Below are positions 1 to 9,600 of a DNA stretch of 64,000 nucleotides, in pieces; positions within the stretch are counted from its first letter, which is position 1; each line of letters starts with the position of its first letter. Both the position numbers and the translations under genes were made by a program. The notes beneath the pieces were generated by a model. That model saw only the letters and a program-made list of their open reading frames with translations. It was not told where the DNA came from and did no database searches. This DNA comes from Ewingella americana ATCC 33852 (GTDB taxonomy: Bacteria > Pseudomonadota > Gammaproteobacteria > Enterobacterales > Enterobacteriaceae), in the NCBI RefSeq assembly GCF_000735345.1, contig NZ_JMPJ01000065.1, forward strand, positions 310,001 to 374,000. The letters are read 5' to 3'.

Positions 1-2
1 TC

Positions 3-287
3 ATCTTGATCCTCACCCCGGTGCTGCTGCCGGTCATCAACTCATTGGGCATTGATCCAGTGCATTTCGGCATGATCATGCTGGTGAATCTGGGGATCGG
101 GCTTATCACACCGCCGGTGGGCTCGGTGCTGTTTGTCGCCAGCGCGGTGAGTAAGCAGAGCATTGAGAAAGTGGTCAAAGCCATGCTGCCGTTCTATCTG
201 GTGCTGTTCGCCGTGTTGATGATGGTGACCTATATTCCGGCTATTTCCCTGACGCTGCCGAAGCTGTTTGGGGTCTACACCGGCTAA
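3..287 (+). CDS. TRAP transporter large permease (DctM family), C-terminal fragment
   Basis: The reading frame is open from the left edge of the window, so only about the last 95 residues are visible and the start lies outside. They are very hydrophobic and contain the late-DctM pattern NLGIGLITPPVGSVLFVA followed by a last membrane segment ending ISLTLPKLFG. This is the large membrane subunit of a tripartite ATP-independent periplasmic transporter, which imports organic or sugar acids using an ion gradient. The small permease and binding protein would lie upstream, outside the window. The substrate cannot be told from this fragment. The family call is firm; a specific gene name is not possible. 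Confidence 0.85.
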   Translation: MLILTPVLLPVINSLGIDPVHFGMIMLVNLGIGLITPPVGSVLFVASAVSKQSIEKVVKAMLPFYLVLFAVLMMVTYIPAISLTLPKLFGVYTG

Positions 288-373
288 CCCGCGTTGCAAA
301 GAGGCTGAAATTTTCTCATACATGCAGGCAAAACCTGATCCAGCCTAATCATCATGTTAAGTTAAAGAAAAAG

Positions 374-395
374 GCTCGTGCCGCAAGGCACGAGC
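374..395 (-). terminator. Perfect 9-bp hairpin with T-run on the minus strand, upstream of metC
   Basis: Arms GCTCGTGCC (374-382) and GGCACGAGC (387-395) flank the tetraloop GCAA. Read on the minus strand the hairpin is followed by TTTTTCTTT, a classical intrinsic terminator. On the plus strand no T-run follows. Both neighbouring genes run on the plus strand, so no visible gene is ended by it in its better orientation. Confidence 0.6.
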
Positions 396-425
396 TCAAA
401 AACACTAACAGGGTGAACAGGCATC

Positions 426-1640
426 ATGTCTTCCAAGAAAGCCATCTCTTCCAAAAAAATTGAAACCACGTTGGTCAGCGCCGGGCGCGACAAAAAATAC
501 ACGCTGGGCTCGGTCAATGCGGTTATCCAGCGCGCCTCTTCTCTGGTGTTTAACTCGGTAGAAGAGAAGAAATTTGCCACCAAGAATCGCGCCAACGGCG
601 AGCTGTTTTATGGCCGTCGCGGCACCCTGACCCACTTCTCATTCCAGCAAGCCATGGTCGAGCTAGAAGGCGGCGCGGGCTGCGTGCTCTACCCTTGCGG
701 CGCGGCGGCGGTCAGCAACGCTATCTTGTCGTTTGTCTCCACCGGCGACCACATTCTGGTTGCCAGCTCGGCCTATGAGCCGACGCAAGACTTCGCCGAA
801 AAAGTGCTGCGCAAGCTTGGCGTCAGCACCACTTATTTCCCGGCAGATATCGGCGAAAACCTTGGCTCCCTGATGCAGCCAAACACCAAAGTGGTGTTCC
901 TCGAAGCACCGGGTTCGATCACCATGGAGATGCCGGACCTGCCTGCGATGGTGCGTGCGGTTCGCGCCGTGTCGCCAGAAGTCATCATCATGATCGACAA
1001 TACTTGGGCGGCGGGCATTCTGTTTAAAGCGCTGGATTTCGACATTGATATTTCCATTCAGGCGGGCACCAAGTACATCATCGGCCACTCCGACGCGATG
1101 ATTGGCACCGCCGTGGCCAACGATCGCTGCTGGGAGCAGCTTCGCGAGCACTCTTACCTGATGGGCCAAATGGTTGATGCCGACACTGCTTACGTCGCCA
1201 GCCGTGGCCTGCGTACCTTGGGCATCCGCCTGCGCCAACACGAAGAGAACAGCATTCGCGTGGCCCAGTGGCTCAGCCAGCGCCCGGAAGTGGCGGTGGT
1301 CAATCACCCTGCGCTGCCGGGCAGCAAGGGCCATGAGTTCTGGAAGCGTGATTTTACCGGCAGCTGCGGCCTGTTCTCCTTTGTGCTGAAAGATCGCCTG
1401 AACGACCAACAGCTGGCTGAATACCTCGATAACTTTGAGCATTTCAGCATGGCCTATTCGTGGGGCGGCTTTGAATCACTGATTTTGGCTAATCAGCCGG
1501 AAGAGATTCAGGCCATTCGCCCGGCGGAAACCGTGGATTTCACCGGCACCTTAGTGCGTCTGCACATCGGGCTGGAAAACGTTGAAGACCTGATTGAAGA
1601 TCTGGACGCGGGTTTCGCACGTATTGCCACTTCAGCGTAA
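426..1640 (+). CDS. metC: Cystathionine beta-lyase
   Basis: 404 residues, the usual length for MetC. It cleaves L-cystathionine to homocysteine, pyruvate and ammonia in methionine synthesis, using pyridoxal phosphate in the cytosol. The Schiff-base lysine is K216 in [11 protein letters not shown], and the cofactor-contacting tyrosine lies in the FYGRRGT segment near residue 62. D191 in IDNTWAAG would bind the pyridine nitrogen. It is followed by yghB, as in E. coli. The E. coli neighbours exbBD are replaced upstream by a TRAP transporter gene. I did not find a convincing pair of MetJ boxes in the 138 bases upstream. Confidence 0.96.
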   Translation: MSSKKAISSKKIETTLVSAGRDKKYTLGSVNAVIQRASSLVFNSVEEKKFATKNRANGELFYGRRGTLTHFSFQQAMVELEGGAGCVLYPCGAAAVSNAILSFVSTGDHILVASSAYEPTQDFAEKVLRKLGVSTTYFPADIGENLGSLMQPNTKVVFLEAPGSITMEMPDLPAMVRAVRAVSPEVIIMIDNTWAAGILFKALDFDIDISIQAGTKYIIGHSDAMIGTAVANDRCWEQLREHSYLMGQMVDADTAYVASRGLRTLGIRLRQHEENSIRVAQWLSQRPEVAVVNHPALPGSKGHEFWKRDFTGSCGLFSFVLKDRLNDQQLAEYLDNFEHFSMAYSWGGFESLILANQPEEIQAIRPAETVDFTGTLVRLHIGLENVEDLIEDLDAGFARIATSA

Positions 1641-1760
1641 GGATTGCGACAGAAGGCGCAGTTTTGTGTGCTTTCTGTCTATTTCAGATCAACCCACCGG
1701 GTGCGGATCTGCGTTACACTAGCCACGTTGTCGTTTTTCAGCACTCTGACAGGACAGACT

Positions 1761-2453
1761 ATGGCAGTACTTATCGATATCCTTCATGCACTTTGGCAGC
1801 ATGACTTTAGCGTTCTCGCCGATCCGAAGGTTCTTTGGGTGGTGTACGCCGTCTTATTTATTACTCTGTTTCTGGAAAATGGCCTGCTCCCTGCTTCTTT
1901 CCTGCCGGGTGACAGCCTGCTGCTGCTGACCGGCGCGCTGGTGGCGCGTGGCGTGATGAGCTTTGTGCCAACGCTGATTATTCTGGTGGTGGCGGCAAGC
2001 CTCGGCTGCTGGCTGAGTTACCTGCAAGGGCGCTGGCTGGGCCACACCAAAGTGGTGCGCGGCTGGCTGCTGCAACTCCCCACGCACTACCACCAGCGGG
2101 CGCATCAGATGTTTATCCAGCATGGTTTAACCGCGCTGCTGGTGGGACGCTTTCTGGCGTTTGTCCGCACCCTGCTGCCGACCATGGCCGGTATTTCAGG
2201 TCTGGGTAACACCCGCTTCCAGCTGTTCAACTGGCTGAGCGCGCTGCTGTGGGTCGGCGCTTTAGTCACTTTGGGATACGCCCTGAGCCAAATCCCGCTG
2301 GTTAAGCGCCACGAGGATCAGGTAATGGCCGGGCTGATGATTCTCCCGGTGCTGTTGCTGGTGATTGGCTTGGTCGGCGGGCTGCTGGTGATTTGGAAAA
2401 AACGCAAATGCCGGAGTGCCGCCTGCTCCGCAAAAACAAAACCCGCCGAGTAG
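1761..2453 (+). CDS. yghB: DedA-family inner-membrane protein YghB
   Basis: 230 residues. The start at 1761 ([11 protein letters not shown]) is preferred over the longer frame opening at 1644, because a GACAGGA ribosome-binding site precedes it and the family begins here. DedA proteins are polytopic membrane proteins linked to undecaprenyl-phosphate and phospholipid flipping, envelope stability and proton-motive force. Visible family marks are the [16 protein letters not shown] re-entrant segment and the [16 protein letters not shown] motif with its essential arginines. Location directly after metC matches E. coli yghB; the paralogue yqjA is the alternative. The C-terminus is basic and cytosolic, and the terminator begins inside the last codons. 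Confidence 0.92.
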   Translation: MAVLIDILHALWQHDFSVLADPKVLWVVYAVLFITLFLENGLLPASFLPGDSLLLLTGALVARGVMSFVPTLIILVVAASLGCWLSYLQGRWLGHTKVVRGWLLQLPTHYHQRAHQMFIQHGLTALLVGRFLAFVRTLLPTMAGISGLGNTRFQLFNWLSALLWVGALVTLGYALSQIPLVKRHEDQVMAGLMILPVLLLVIGLVGGLLVIWKKRKCRSAACSAKTKPAE

Positions 2454-2466
2454 CGGGTTTCTTTTT
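2439..2466 (+). terminator. Terminator of metC-yghB
   Basis: Arms AAACCCGC (2439-2446) and GCGGGTTT (2453-2460) are followed by CTTTTTATTT. The yghB stop codon (2451-2453) lies in the loop and first stem base. It faces the convergent yqhC gene. Confidence 0.85.
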
Positions 2467-2501
2467 ATTTATCGCCAGTCATCTGTGGCAAATCGCCTGC
2501 T

Positions 2502-3428
2502 TTAACCAGCAAGCGTCTCGGCCAGCGGCAGCGCGTTATTCTCCCGCGCGCGAGCAATTTCATCACTCGGCGTCACGCCAAAGTAGCGTTTAAACTCACG
2601 GCTGAACTGCGACGCGCTCTCATACCCCACGCGCAGTGCGGCGGCGCTGGCTTTCAAACCGTCATACATCATCATCATCCGCGCCTTGTGCAATCTGTAG
2701 GTTTTCAGATATTGCAGCGGCGAGGTGCTGGTGACGGCTTTGAAGTTATGGTGGAAGGCCGACACGCTCATATTCACTTCGCTGGCCAGCAGCTCCACGC
2801 TCAGGTTCTCGGCATATTGCGCCTCAATGCGGCGCAGCGCTTTGGAGATCTGGCTGAAGTGGGTGTGGCGATTCACCAGCGCCTGTAGCGCCCCGCCGTT
2901 GTCGCTAGTCAGCACCATGAACAGGATTTCGCGAATGATCTGCGGGCCGAGCACTTTAGCGCGCAGCGGCTTTTCCATTGAATCCAGCAGGCGTTCGGCG
3001 GCGCAAAGAATGTCTTCATCCAGCACGCCAGAGCTGATGCCCGAAGATTGATCCTTCTGGCCGGAAAAACCGGCTTCTTCCATATCCATCAGTAAATCTT
3101 GCAGCATCACGGTGTTAATACTGATCTGGATCCCGGCCATTGGCTGCTCGGCGCTGGCGAAGGTTTCACACTCAAACGGCAGAGGCACTGTGAGCATCAG
3201 GTAATTTTTCGGGTCATAAGAGAAAGTGCGCTTACCCAGATACCCCACCTTGCTGCCCTGAAACAGAATCACTATTCCGGGGTTGTAGAGCACGGGCGTG
3301 CGCGGGTGGTGCTTCTCGGCATACATCAACGTGACCTGCGGCACTGTCGAATGGTGGAGAAACTTATCGTTACTCATCCGCGCAACCTGTGCCGCCAGAT
3401 TCGAGCAAAGACTTTCAACATATTCCAT
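2502..3428 (-). CDS. yqhC: AraC-family transcriptional regulator YqhC
   Basis: 308 residues from the ATG at 3428, which follows AGGAAGG by five bases. The longer frame to 3512 lacks such a site. The N-terminal half is an AraC_N (cupin-like) sensor domain with LYNPGIVILFQGSK and a following LGKRTFSYDP. The C-terminal 100 residues carry two AraC helix-turn-helix motifs, the second as ALRVGYESASQFSREFKRYFG. In E. coli YqhC senses reactive aldehydes and activates yqhD-dkgA. Here it is divergent from dkgA alone: yqhD is not present between them, so the target set is reduced or rearranged. Confidence 0.88.
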   Translation of the reverse strand: MEYVESLCSNLAAQVARMSNDKFLHHSTVPQVTLMYAEKHHPRTPVLYNPGIVILFQGSKVGYLGKRTFSYDPKNYLMLTVPLPFECETFASAEQPMAGIQISINTVMLQDLLMDMEEAGFSGQKDQSSGISSGVLDEDILCAAERLLDSMEKPLRAKVLGPQIIREILFMVLTSDNGGALQALVNRHTHFSQISKALRRIEAQYAENLSVELLASEVNMSVSAFHHNFKAVTSTSPLQYLKTYRLHKARMMMMYDGLKASAAALRVGYESASQFSREFKRYFGVTPSDEIARARENNALPLAETLAG

Positions 3429-3650
3429 TCTGACCTTCCTCATTTTCAATGATCCGGCATTGATTCTGCCACGCGCGCACAGCTTTCTACAGCCGCCAGT
3501 AGAAACAGGCAAGCCTTAGGCAGAAATGGGCATCACTTAGTGACATCTGAAACCAGCAGAACCAAGGTTAGCTGCTAGGCTTTATGAACGCATGATAAAT
3601 ACTGAAGTCAAAGTAGTAGCTAACTTAGTTAAACCCGTAAGGAGAAACTC

Positions 3651-4472
3651 ATGGCAACGCAACCCAACATCAAGCTTCACGATGGCAACAAGATGCCGCA
3701 GCTCGGACTCGGCGTATGGAAAGCCAGTAACGAAGAGGCAAGCAATGCTGTGACGACGGCCATCAATACCGGCTACCGCCACATTGATACAGCCGCTATT
3801 TATAAAAACGAGGAAGGCGTCGGCGAAGCACTGAGTGGCATCAAGGTGCCGCGCGAAGAGCTGTTTATCACCACCAAACTGTGGAATGACGATCAGCTGC
3901 ACGCCGAGAAAGCCCTCGAGGAGAGCCTGAAGAAGCTGCGCCTCGACTACGTGGATCTCTATTTGATCCACTGGCCGAAGCCGGACGAAGGCAACTATGT
4001 CGAAGCCTGGAAGCAGATCCTTAAGCTGAAAGAGCAAGGTCTGGCGAAGAGCGTCGGCGTGTGTAACTTCAACATTCCGCATCTGCAAAAGCTGAAAGAC
4101 GAAACCGGCATCTTCCCGGTGGTGAACCAGATTGAGCTGCACCCCATGCTGCAACAGCGCCAGCTTCACGCGTGGAATGCCACCCATAATATCGCGACCG
4201 AATCTTGGAGCCCGCTGGCTCAGGGTGGCGAAGGGGTGTTCGATCAGGCATTGATCCAGAAACTGGCCGAGAAATATGAGAAAACCCCGGCGCAGGTGGT
4301 TATTCGCTGGCACCTCGACAATGGTTTGATTGTTATTCCTAAGTCAGTGACGCCAAAACGTATTCATGAAAACTTCGACGTGTTTGATTTCAAACTGGAA
4401 AGAGAAGAACTGGCGGAGATCGCCAAGCTGGATCTGAATAAACGCTTAGGCCCAGATCCCGACACCATGTAA
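3651..4472 (+). CDS. dkgA: Aldo/keto reductase (2,5-diketo-D-gluconate / methylglyoxal reductase A)
   Basis: 273 residues with an AAGGAG site nine bases before the ATG. NADPH-dependent cytosolic reductase of 2,5-diketogluconate, methylglyoxal and other small aldehydes. The catalytic tetrad of the AKR fold is present: D46 and Y51 in HIDTAAIYKNEEGVG, K76 in TTKLWN and H107 in LIHWPKP. The cofactor-binding IPKSVTPKRIHEN motif lies near the C-terminus. Divergent from yqhC, whose E. coli homologue activates dkgA under aldehyde stress, so the 222-base gap between the start codons should hold the YqhC-dependent promoter. Confidence 0.94.
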   Translation: MATQPNIKLHDGNKMPQLGLGVWKASNEEASNAVTTAINTGYRHIDTAAIYKNEEGVGEALSGIKVPREELFITTKLWNDDQLHAEKALEESLKKLRLDYVDLYLIHWPKPDEGNYVEAWKQILKLKEQGLAKSVGVCNFNIPHLQKLKDETGIFPVVNQIELHPMLQQRQLHAWNATHNIATESWSPLAQGGEGVFDQALIQKLAEKYEKTPAQVVIRWHLDNGLIVIPKSVTPKRIHENFDVFDFKLEREELAEIAKLDLNKRLGPDPDTM

Positions 4473-4494
4473 CTTAGCCAAGCTCAAAAGCAAA

Positions 4495-4516
4495 AACCCG
4501 CCGAGGCGGGTTTTTT
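4495..4516. terminator. Bidirectional terminator between dkgA and ftsP
   Basis: Arms AACCCGC (4495-4501) and GCGGGTT (4506-4512), with T-runs on the plus side and A-runs before the stem, so it can serve both convergent genes. Confidence 0.85.
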
Positions 4517-4539
4517 GTTATCTCGAATCAGCCCGCAGG

Positions 4540-5955
4540 TTACATCGACGGGGTTGAGAGCATTTGGCCGGTTGAGCCGCGATCGGCCATCTCCAGCGTG
4601 CCGCTCTGGTAGAGGAACGGGAAGTGCTCGAACGACGCCTGATTGAAGTACACCAGCAGCTCCACGTCGCCATCCACCCACACCGTGTCTTTAAAACCGG
4701 CATCTTCCACCAGCGGCGCGGCGCCGTTGACGCTTTTCACCAAGAAGGAGACGCCCTGCACGGTGAAGGACTGCGGCAGGTCGGCGTGGATATTCCAGCG
4801 CTCCCACGAGCCTTGCTGCACCGTGGTATCAATGCGATTGATGTCCCAGATGGAGCCGTTAATGCCCGGCTGGCTATCGCCCAGACGGAACTCGCGGGTG
4901 CGCGCCACGCTGCCGCCAAGGATCTGGTCAGCCAGCAAGCGCATCGGCAGGTTGTCGGTCACCAGCGGCAGCAGGCCGGTCGGTTTTAATGTCAGCACCA
5001 GCGTGGAAACCAGAATGCTCGACGGCTCGAACAGGCCGCGAATACGCTGCATCACGCTCGCCGCTTCACCGGCGGTGATCGACACTTCATCGCCTTGTGA
5101 CATATCAATCAGCACTTCGCGGCGCTCGCCCGGTGCCAGCGACAGGCGCTGCACGGTGACCGGCGCAGGCAGGAAGCCGAGGTCAGAGCCAATCACGTGG
5201 AACGCGCGGTTGTCGGTCATGCTCAGTTCATAGCGACGGGCATTGGAGGCGTTGAGCAGGCGCAGGCGCACCCAGCCGCGTGATACTTCGACATACGGGC
5301 TTTGCACGCCATTTACCAGCATGGTGTCGCCAATAAAACCGCCGGAAGATGGCATGTCGTACTGCGGCACGCCGAAGTTATCCAGACGCTTGTCTTGAAT
5401 GATAATCGGGAAGTCATCCACGCCGTAGTGGTTCGGTAACGGCAGGTTTTTACTGAATTCGTCTTCCACCAGCCACATGCCCGCCAGCCCGTTATAGACG
5501 TGCGGCGCCATGCGATTTGGCGTGTTGGCGTGATACCAGCAGGTCGCAGCGGCCTGACGGATTGGCAGTACCGGGGACCAGTCGACGTTGGGCGAAATCA
5601 TGCGCGCCGCGCCGCCGGTCAGGGTGCCGGGCACCTGCAAGCCGCTGACCGTCATCGAGACAGATTCCGACAGGCGGTTGCTGTAGATAAGCTTGACGTC
5701 GTCGCCGCTGTAGACTCGCACCGTCGGCCCGAGGTACATGCCGTTAAAGCCCCAAACCGGCGCTTTATTGCCGCCGAGGAAGGACCAGTGCGCAGCTTGC
5801 ATGGTCAGAAACAGCGGCTGACCGCGACGGGATTCGATAAGCGGAGGAACGGGTAAAACAGGCTGCGGTCCATTCGCATTTGCCCTCAGTGGCAACGCGC
5901 CCGCGGCCAAAGCCACGCCGGTTGCTTGCAGGAATGAGCGACGACTGAGTGACAT
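4540..5955 (-). CDS. ftsP: Cell division protein FtsP (SufI), multicopper-oxidase-like
   Basis: 471 residues beginning with a twin-arginine signal, SRRSFLQ followed by a hydrophobic stretch and an alanine-rich cleavage region, so it is exported folded to the periplasm. Three cupredoxin-like domains follow, but the His/Cys copper ligands of true multicopper oxidases are mostly absent (for example CWYHANTPNRMAPHVYNG keeps only traces). FtsP stabilises the divisome under stress. Order ftsP-plsC-parC on one strand is as in E. coli, with a GGAGAAGAT ribosome site before the ATG. Confidence 0.94.
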   Translation of the reverse strand: MSLSRRSFLQATGVALAAGALPLRANANGPQPVLPVPPLIESRRGQPLFLTMQAAHWSFLGGNKAPVWGFNGMYLGPTVRVYSGDDVKLIYSNRLSESVSMTVSGLQVPGTLTGGAARMISPNVDWSPVLPIRQAAATCWYHANTPNRMAPHVYNGLAGMWLVEDEFSKNLPLPNHYGVDDFPIIIQDKRLDNFGVPQYDMPSSGGFIGDTMLVNGVQSPYVEVSRGWVRLRLLNASNARRYELSMTDNRAFHVIGSDLGFLPAPVTVQRLSLAPGERREVLIDMSQGDEVSITAGEAASVMQRIRGLFEPSSILVSTLVLTLKPTGLLPLVTDNLPMRLLADQILGGSVARTREFRLGDSQPGINGSIWDINRIDTTVQQGSWERWNIHADLPQSFTVQGVSFLVKSVNGAAPLVEDAGFKDTVWVDGDVELLVYFNQASFEHFPFLYQSGTLEMADRGSTGQMLSTPSM

Positions 5956-6027
5956 ATCTTCTCCATGAAAACAAAATCAAAGCTGTGTAAATCGCCTGCT
6001 GCCTTCATTGGCGGCAGGCGGAAAGGT

Positions 6028-6771
6028 TTATTTTTTGGCTTTTGCGGCGGCTTCGCGCTGGGCAACTTCAGCATCCAGCTCGGCAATTTTATCCGCCATG
6101 ATCTGATGGCAGTGGTTTGACAGCTCGCGCAGGCGCTCTTTGCCGTACTGGGAGGTATCCACCGGCGGCAGCATTTCGACAATCACCAGACCGTTTGACC
6201 AACGGTTTAATTTAATTTTATTGCTGGTGTTGGAAACGCAAATCGGCACGATCGGCACACCGGCTGAAATGGCCGCGTGAAACGCACCGGTTTTGAACGG
6301 CATCAGGCCACGACCGCGGCTACGCGTGCCTTCCGGGAACATCCAAATCGAAATATCTTTCTTGTTGATGTGATCAACCACCTGCGAGATGGTGCCGTGC
6401 GCTTTGGCGCGGTTATCACGGTCAATCAGCAGGTTGCCGGTCAGCCAGTACAGTTGGCCAAAGAACGGGATCCACACCAGACTCTTTTTACCCACGGTCA
6501 CCGTACGCGGCTGCACCACGTTGGAGGCGGTCACCATGTCGTAGTTGTTCTGGTGGTTAGCAATATAGATGCACTTTCCGTAGTGCGCCGCTTCGTCTGG
6601 AATACGTTTTTCAACGGTAATACCCAGCACCGGGGCGAGGCGCCCGAACATATGGCCAAATGTCGCCACGTGTTTTGGATTTCGCGGGCTAAACAGGCAA
6701 TAGACACAACCCAGAATACTCAGCAGAATCGAATAAAGAACAACGATGATCAGACGCAAAATAAATAACAT
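6028..6771 (-). CDS. plsC: 1-acyl-sn-glycerol-3-phosphate acyltransferase
   Basis: 247 residues. Inner-membrane enzyme that adds the second acyl chain to lysophosphatidic acid, giving phosphatidic acid. An N-terminal membrane segment (residues 1-27) precedes the catalytic NHQNNYD (HX4D) motif, then the FPEGTRSRGRGL glycerol-phosphate-binding motif and the VPIVPICVSN block. The C-terminus ends in a lysine/alanine-rich tail. Lies between parC and ftsP as in E. coli. Essential phospholipid synthesis gene. Confidence 0.96.
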   Translation of the reverse strand: MLFILRLIIVVLYSILLSILGCVYCLFSPRNPKHVATFGHMFGRLAPVLGITVEKRIPDEAAHYGKCIYIANHQNNYDMVTASNVVQPRTVTVGKKSLVWIPFFGQLYWLTGNLLIDRDNRAKAHGTISQVVDHINKKDISIWMFPEGTRSRGRGLMPFKTGAFHAAISAGVPIVPICVSNTSNKIKLNRWSNGLVIVEMLPPVDTSQYGKERLRELSNHCHQIMADKIAELDAEVAQREAAAKAKK

Positions 6772-6940
6772 AACATCCTCTTAAGCATACAGCCGAAGCA
6801 GGCAAGACGTCTTGCGGCTCCCTTCCCTCTGCGCCGGGCTATTCTCAGGCCTCAGCCAGCATGACACAACGGTTTTGTTGATACATTTGTAAAATTTTTG
6901 CGCTAGGCAACAACTTCAAAATCGCGGAGTTTTACAAAGC

Positions 6941-6966
6941 ATTCAGGGCACAAAGGTGCCCTGAAT
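6941..6966 (-). terminator. Hairpin after parC
   Basis: Perfect 11-bp arms ATTCAGGGCAC (6941-6951) and GTGCCCTGAAT (6956-6966) lie 31 bases after the parC stop codon. The T-run after it is weak (CTTTG), so termination may be partial and plsC may be co-transcribed. Confidence 0.55.
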
Positions 6967-6996
6967 AATTCAGCATTCACTGACGGCTTAAGCGAG

Positions 6997-9270
6997 TTAC
7001 TCTTCGCTGTTACCTGCTGATTTTACTACCGGGGAATCCACTTCAACGCGGTCGATGCGCTGCAAGCCGCGCGGTAACAGGGTTCCTTTACGGCCACGTT
7101 CTGCGCGGAATTTCTGCAACTCTTCCGGACGCAGGGTCAGTTTACGCTTACCGACGTACAAGGTCAGCGAGGTTTGAGGTGCTAACACCAGCAACCACAC
7201 CAGCTTGTCTTCGCCCGACGCGGCCTGTGCCGAAGGAATTGAAACAATTTTATTACCTTTACCCTTCGACAGCTGTGGCAAGTCAGCAACCGGGAACAGC
7301 AGCATACGACCCGCCGCGGTGATAGACAGCAGCATGTCGTCTTCGCCGTGCAGCTCGATTGGTGGCAGCGCCTTGGCGTTGTCCGGCAAGGTGATCATCG
7401 CTTTACCCGCGCGGTTACGCGCCACCAAATCGTTGAAGGTACAGACGAAGCCGTAGCCCGCGTCCGACGCCATCAACAGTTTCTGGTCGTCAGCGGCCAT
7501 CAACACTTGTTCAATAGTAGCACCCGGCGGCGGTGTCAGCTTGCCGGTTAATGGCTCGCCCTGCCCGCGCGCCGATGGCAGCGTGGTTGGGTCCAGCGCA
7601 TAGCTGCGCCCGGTGGAGTCGATGAACACCACCGGCTGGTTACTCTTACCTTTGGCGGCGGCGCGGAAGCTGTCCCCCGCTTTGTAGCTTAGCCCGCTGG
7701 CGTCGATATCATGGCCTTTCGCACTGCGCACCCAGCCCATTTCGGACAGGACGATGGTCACAGGTTCGGAAGGCACGAAGTCGTGCTCGCTCATGGCTTT
7801 GGCTTCTTCGCGCTCGGTAATTGGCGAGCGGCGGTCGTCGCCATAAGCTTCGGCATCGGCCTGAATCTCTTTGCGAATCAAGGTGCTCAGCTTGCGCTCG
7901 GAACCCAGCAGCGCTTGCAGTTGGTCGCGCTCTTTCGCCAGTTCATCCTGCTCGCCGCGGATCTTCATCTCTTCGAGTTTTGCCAAGTGGCGCAATTTCA
8001 ACTCAAGGATGGCTTCGGCCTGCGTCTCACTCAGCTCGTAGCGCGCCATCAGCACCGGCTTCGGCTCATCTTCGGTACGAATGATATGAATGACTTCGTC
8101 GATGTTGAGGAAGGCAATCAGCAAGCCTTCAAGGATATGCAGACGCTTCAGCACTTTATCGAGGCGGAAGTTCAGACGGCGACGCACCGTTTCGCGGCGG
8201 TAGTCCAGCCATTCGCGCAAGATCTCGACCAGCCCTTTCACCGACGGACGGTTATCCAGACCAATCATGTTCATGTTGATGCGATAGCTGCGTTCCAAAT
8301 CGGTGGTGGCGAACAGGTGGTTCATCACCTGATCCAGATCCACACGGTTGGAGCGCGGCACGATAACCAGACGCGTCGGGTTCTCGTGGTCAGATTCGTC
8401 ACGCAAATCTTCAACCATTGGCAGCTTTTTGTTGCGCATTTGGCTGGCGATCTGCTCCAGCACTTTCGCGCCAGAAACCTGATGCGGCAAGGCGGTGATC
8501 ACCGCGCTGCCATCTTCTTTATTCCACACGGCGCGCATCCGCACCGAGCCTTTGCCGGACTCGTAAATTTTACGAATTTCGTTACGCGGGGTAATGATTT
8601 CGGCTTCGGTTGGGAAGTCCGGACCCTGCACAAATTCCAGCAAATCTTCCAGCGAGCTGCCCGGTTTTTCCAGCAGCGCAACGGCGGCAGCAGCCACTTC
8701 ACGGATGTTGTGCGGAGGAATGTCCGTCGCCATACCCACGGCAATCCCCGTGGTGCCGTTGAGCAGGATATTCGGCAGACGCGCAGGCAAGGTTTTTGGC
8801 TCTTGCATGGTGCCGTCGAAGTTCGGCACGTAATCCACGGTGCCCTGACCCAGCTCGCGCAGCAGAACATCGGCGTATTTCGACAGACGAGATTCGGTAT
8901 AACGCATGGCGGCGAAGGACTTCGGATCATCCGGTGCCCCCCAGTTCCCCTGACCATCCACCAGCGGGTAGCGGTAAGAGAACGGCTGCGCCATCAGCAC
9001 CATCGCTTCATAACAAGCGCTGTCACCGTGCGGGTGATATTTACCTAATACGTCACCGACGGTACGGGCCGATTTCTTGAATTTAGCGTTGTTATTCAGG
9101 CCAAGTTCGGACATCGCATAAATGATTCGGCGCTGAACCGGCTTAAGGCCGTCACCGATAAACGGCAGCGCGCGGTCCATGATCACGTACATGGAATAGT
9201 TGAGATAGGCGTTCTCAGTAAACGTGTGCAGAGCTAGGCGCTCTGTCCCGTCATGAGTTATTTCGCTCAT
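6997..9270 (-). CDS. parC: DNA topoisomerase IV subunit A
   Basis: 757 residues, normal for ParC. Subunit that cuts and rejoins DNA in the ATP-dependent decatenation of daughter chromosomes, working as ParC2ParE2. The active-site tyrosine is Y124 in [12 protein letters not shown]. The quinolone-resistance region reads [11 protein letters not shown] with S84 and E88 (E. coli S80/E84), the quinolone-sensitive residues. The C-terminal third is the DNA-wrapping beta-pinwheel. parE is about 2.5 kb upstream on the same strand, split off by the mdaB-ygiN and TetR-tautomerase genes. Confidence 0.97.
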   Translation of the reverse strand: MSEITHDGTERLALHTFTENAYLNYSMYVIMDRALPFIGDGLKPVQRRIIYAMSELGLNNNAKFKKSARTVGDVLGKYHPHGDSACYEAMVLMAQPFSYRYPLVDGQGNWGAPDDPKSFAAMRYTESRLSKYADVLLRELGQGTVDYVPNFDGTMQEPKTLPARLPNILLNGTTGIAVGMATDIPPHNIREVAAAAVALLEKPGSSLEDLLEFVQGPDFPTEAEIITPRNEIRKIYESGKGSVRMRAVWNKEDGSAVITALPHQVSGAKVLEQIASQMRNKKLPMVEDLRDESDHENPTRLVIVPRSNRVDLDQVMNHLFATTDLERSYRINMNMIGLDNRPSVKGLVEILREWLDYRRETVRRRLNFRLDKVLKRLHILEGLLIAFLNIDEVIHIIRTEDEPKPVLMARYELSETQAEAILELKLRHLAKLEEMKIRGEQDELAKERDQLQALLGSERKLSTLIRKEIQADAEAYGDDRRSPITEREEAKAMSEHDFVPSEPVTIVLSEMGWVRSAKGHDIDASGLSYKAGDSFRAAAKGKSNQPVVFIDSTGRSYALDPTTLPSARGQGEPLTGKLTPPPGATIEQVLMAADDQKLLMASDAGYGFVCTFNDLVARNRAGKAMITLPDNAKALPPIELHGEDDMLLSITAAGRMLLFPVADLPQLSKGKGNKIVSIPSAQAASGEDKLVWLLVLAPQTSLTLYVGKRKLTLRPEELQKFRAERGRKGTLLPRGLQRIDRVEVDSPVVKSAGNSEE

Positions 9271-9600
9271 TATGTTTCATCCTCAAAACCGTGGCGTGAT
9301 GGTTTCTATATTTAGAAAGCTTACGCTCGCGGGCGTGCCACGAGGCAATAATGTTGGCGATAGTACATCATCCGGCGCATGGCTGTCACAGCCACTCTCT
9401 TTATAGACAGAATTACAAAACCTGCGCGCCGAAGGCTGCACGGCTGGCCGAGCGATAAAAGGGCATTAAATGATAAAAACAGGCAGGTTCGCGCTGGTTT
9501 ATTGCATTTTAGTCCATAGTCTTGTGCTGTAGCGCACATTTTTCTCAGGCCAATGCTTCAGTAAACTGTTGGACAACAGTTTACCAATGAGGCAGTACTT
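9271..9600. other. Intergenic region between parC and mdaB
   Basis: 330 bases holding the two divergent promoters. A 72-codon frame on the minus strand (9321-9539) has no recognisable domain, no good ribosome site and odd composition, so I do not call it. The only strong structure is the palindrome next to mdaB, listed separately. Confidence 0.6.
9561..9584. promoter_or_regulatory. Perfect 24-bp palindrome just upstream of mdaB
   Basis: Arms GTAAACTGTTG (9561-9571) and CAACAGTTTAC (9574-9584) are exact inverse complements around the two bases GA. It ends 16 bases before the mdaB ATG and just before its GAGG ribosome site (9589-9592). A two-base centre is too small for a normal RNA loop, so a site for a dimeric repressor is more likely than a hairpin. 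Confidence 0.6.

Noticed and set aside
663-1442. 259-codon minus-strand frame opposite metC
   Set aside because: Shadow of metC; no domain, no ribosome site, although a minus-strand terminator lies downstream of it.
7711-9048. 445-codon plus-strand frame opposite parC
   Set aside because: Antisense shadow of parC: histidine/glutamine-rich translation typical of reversed high-GC coding sequence.
9321-9539. 72-codon minus-strand frame in the parC-mdaB gap
   Set aside because: Lacks a ribosome site and any domain; residue make-up is unlike a real protein.
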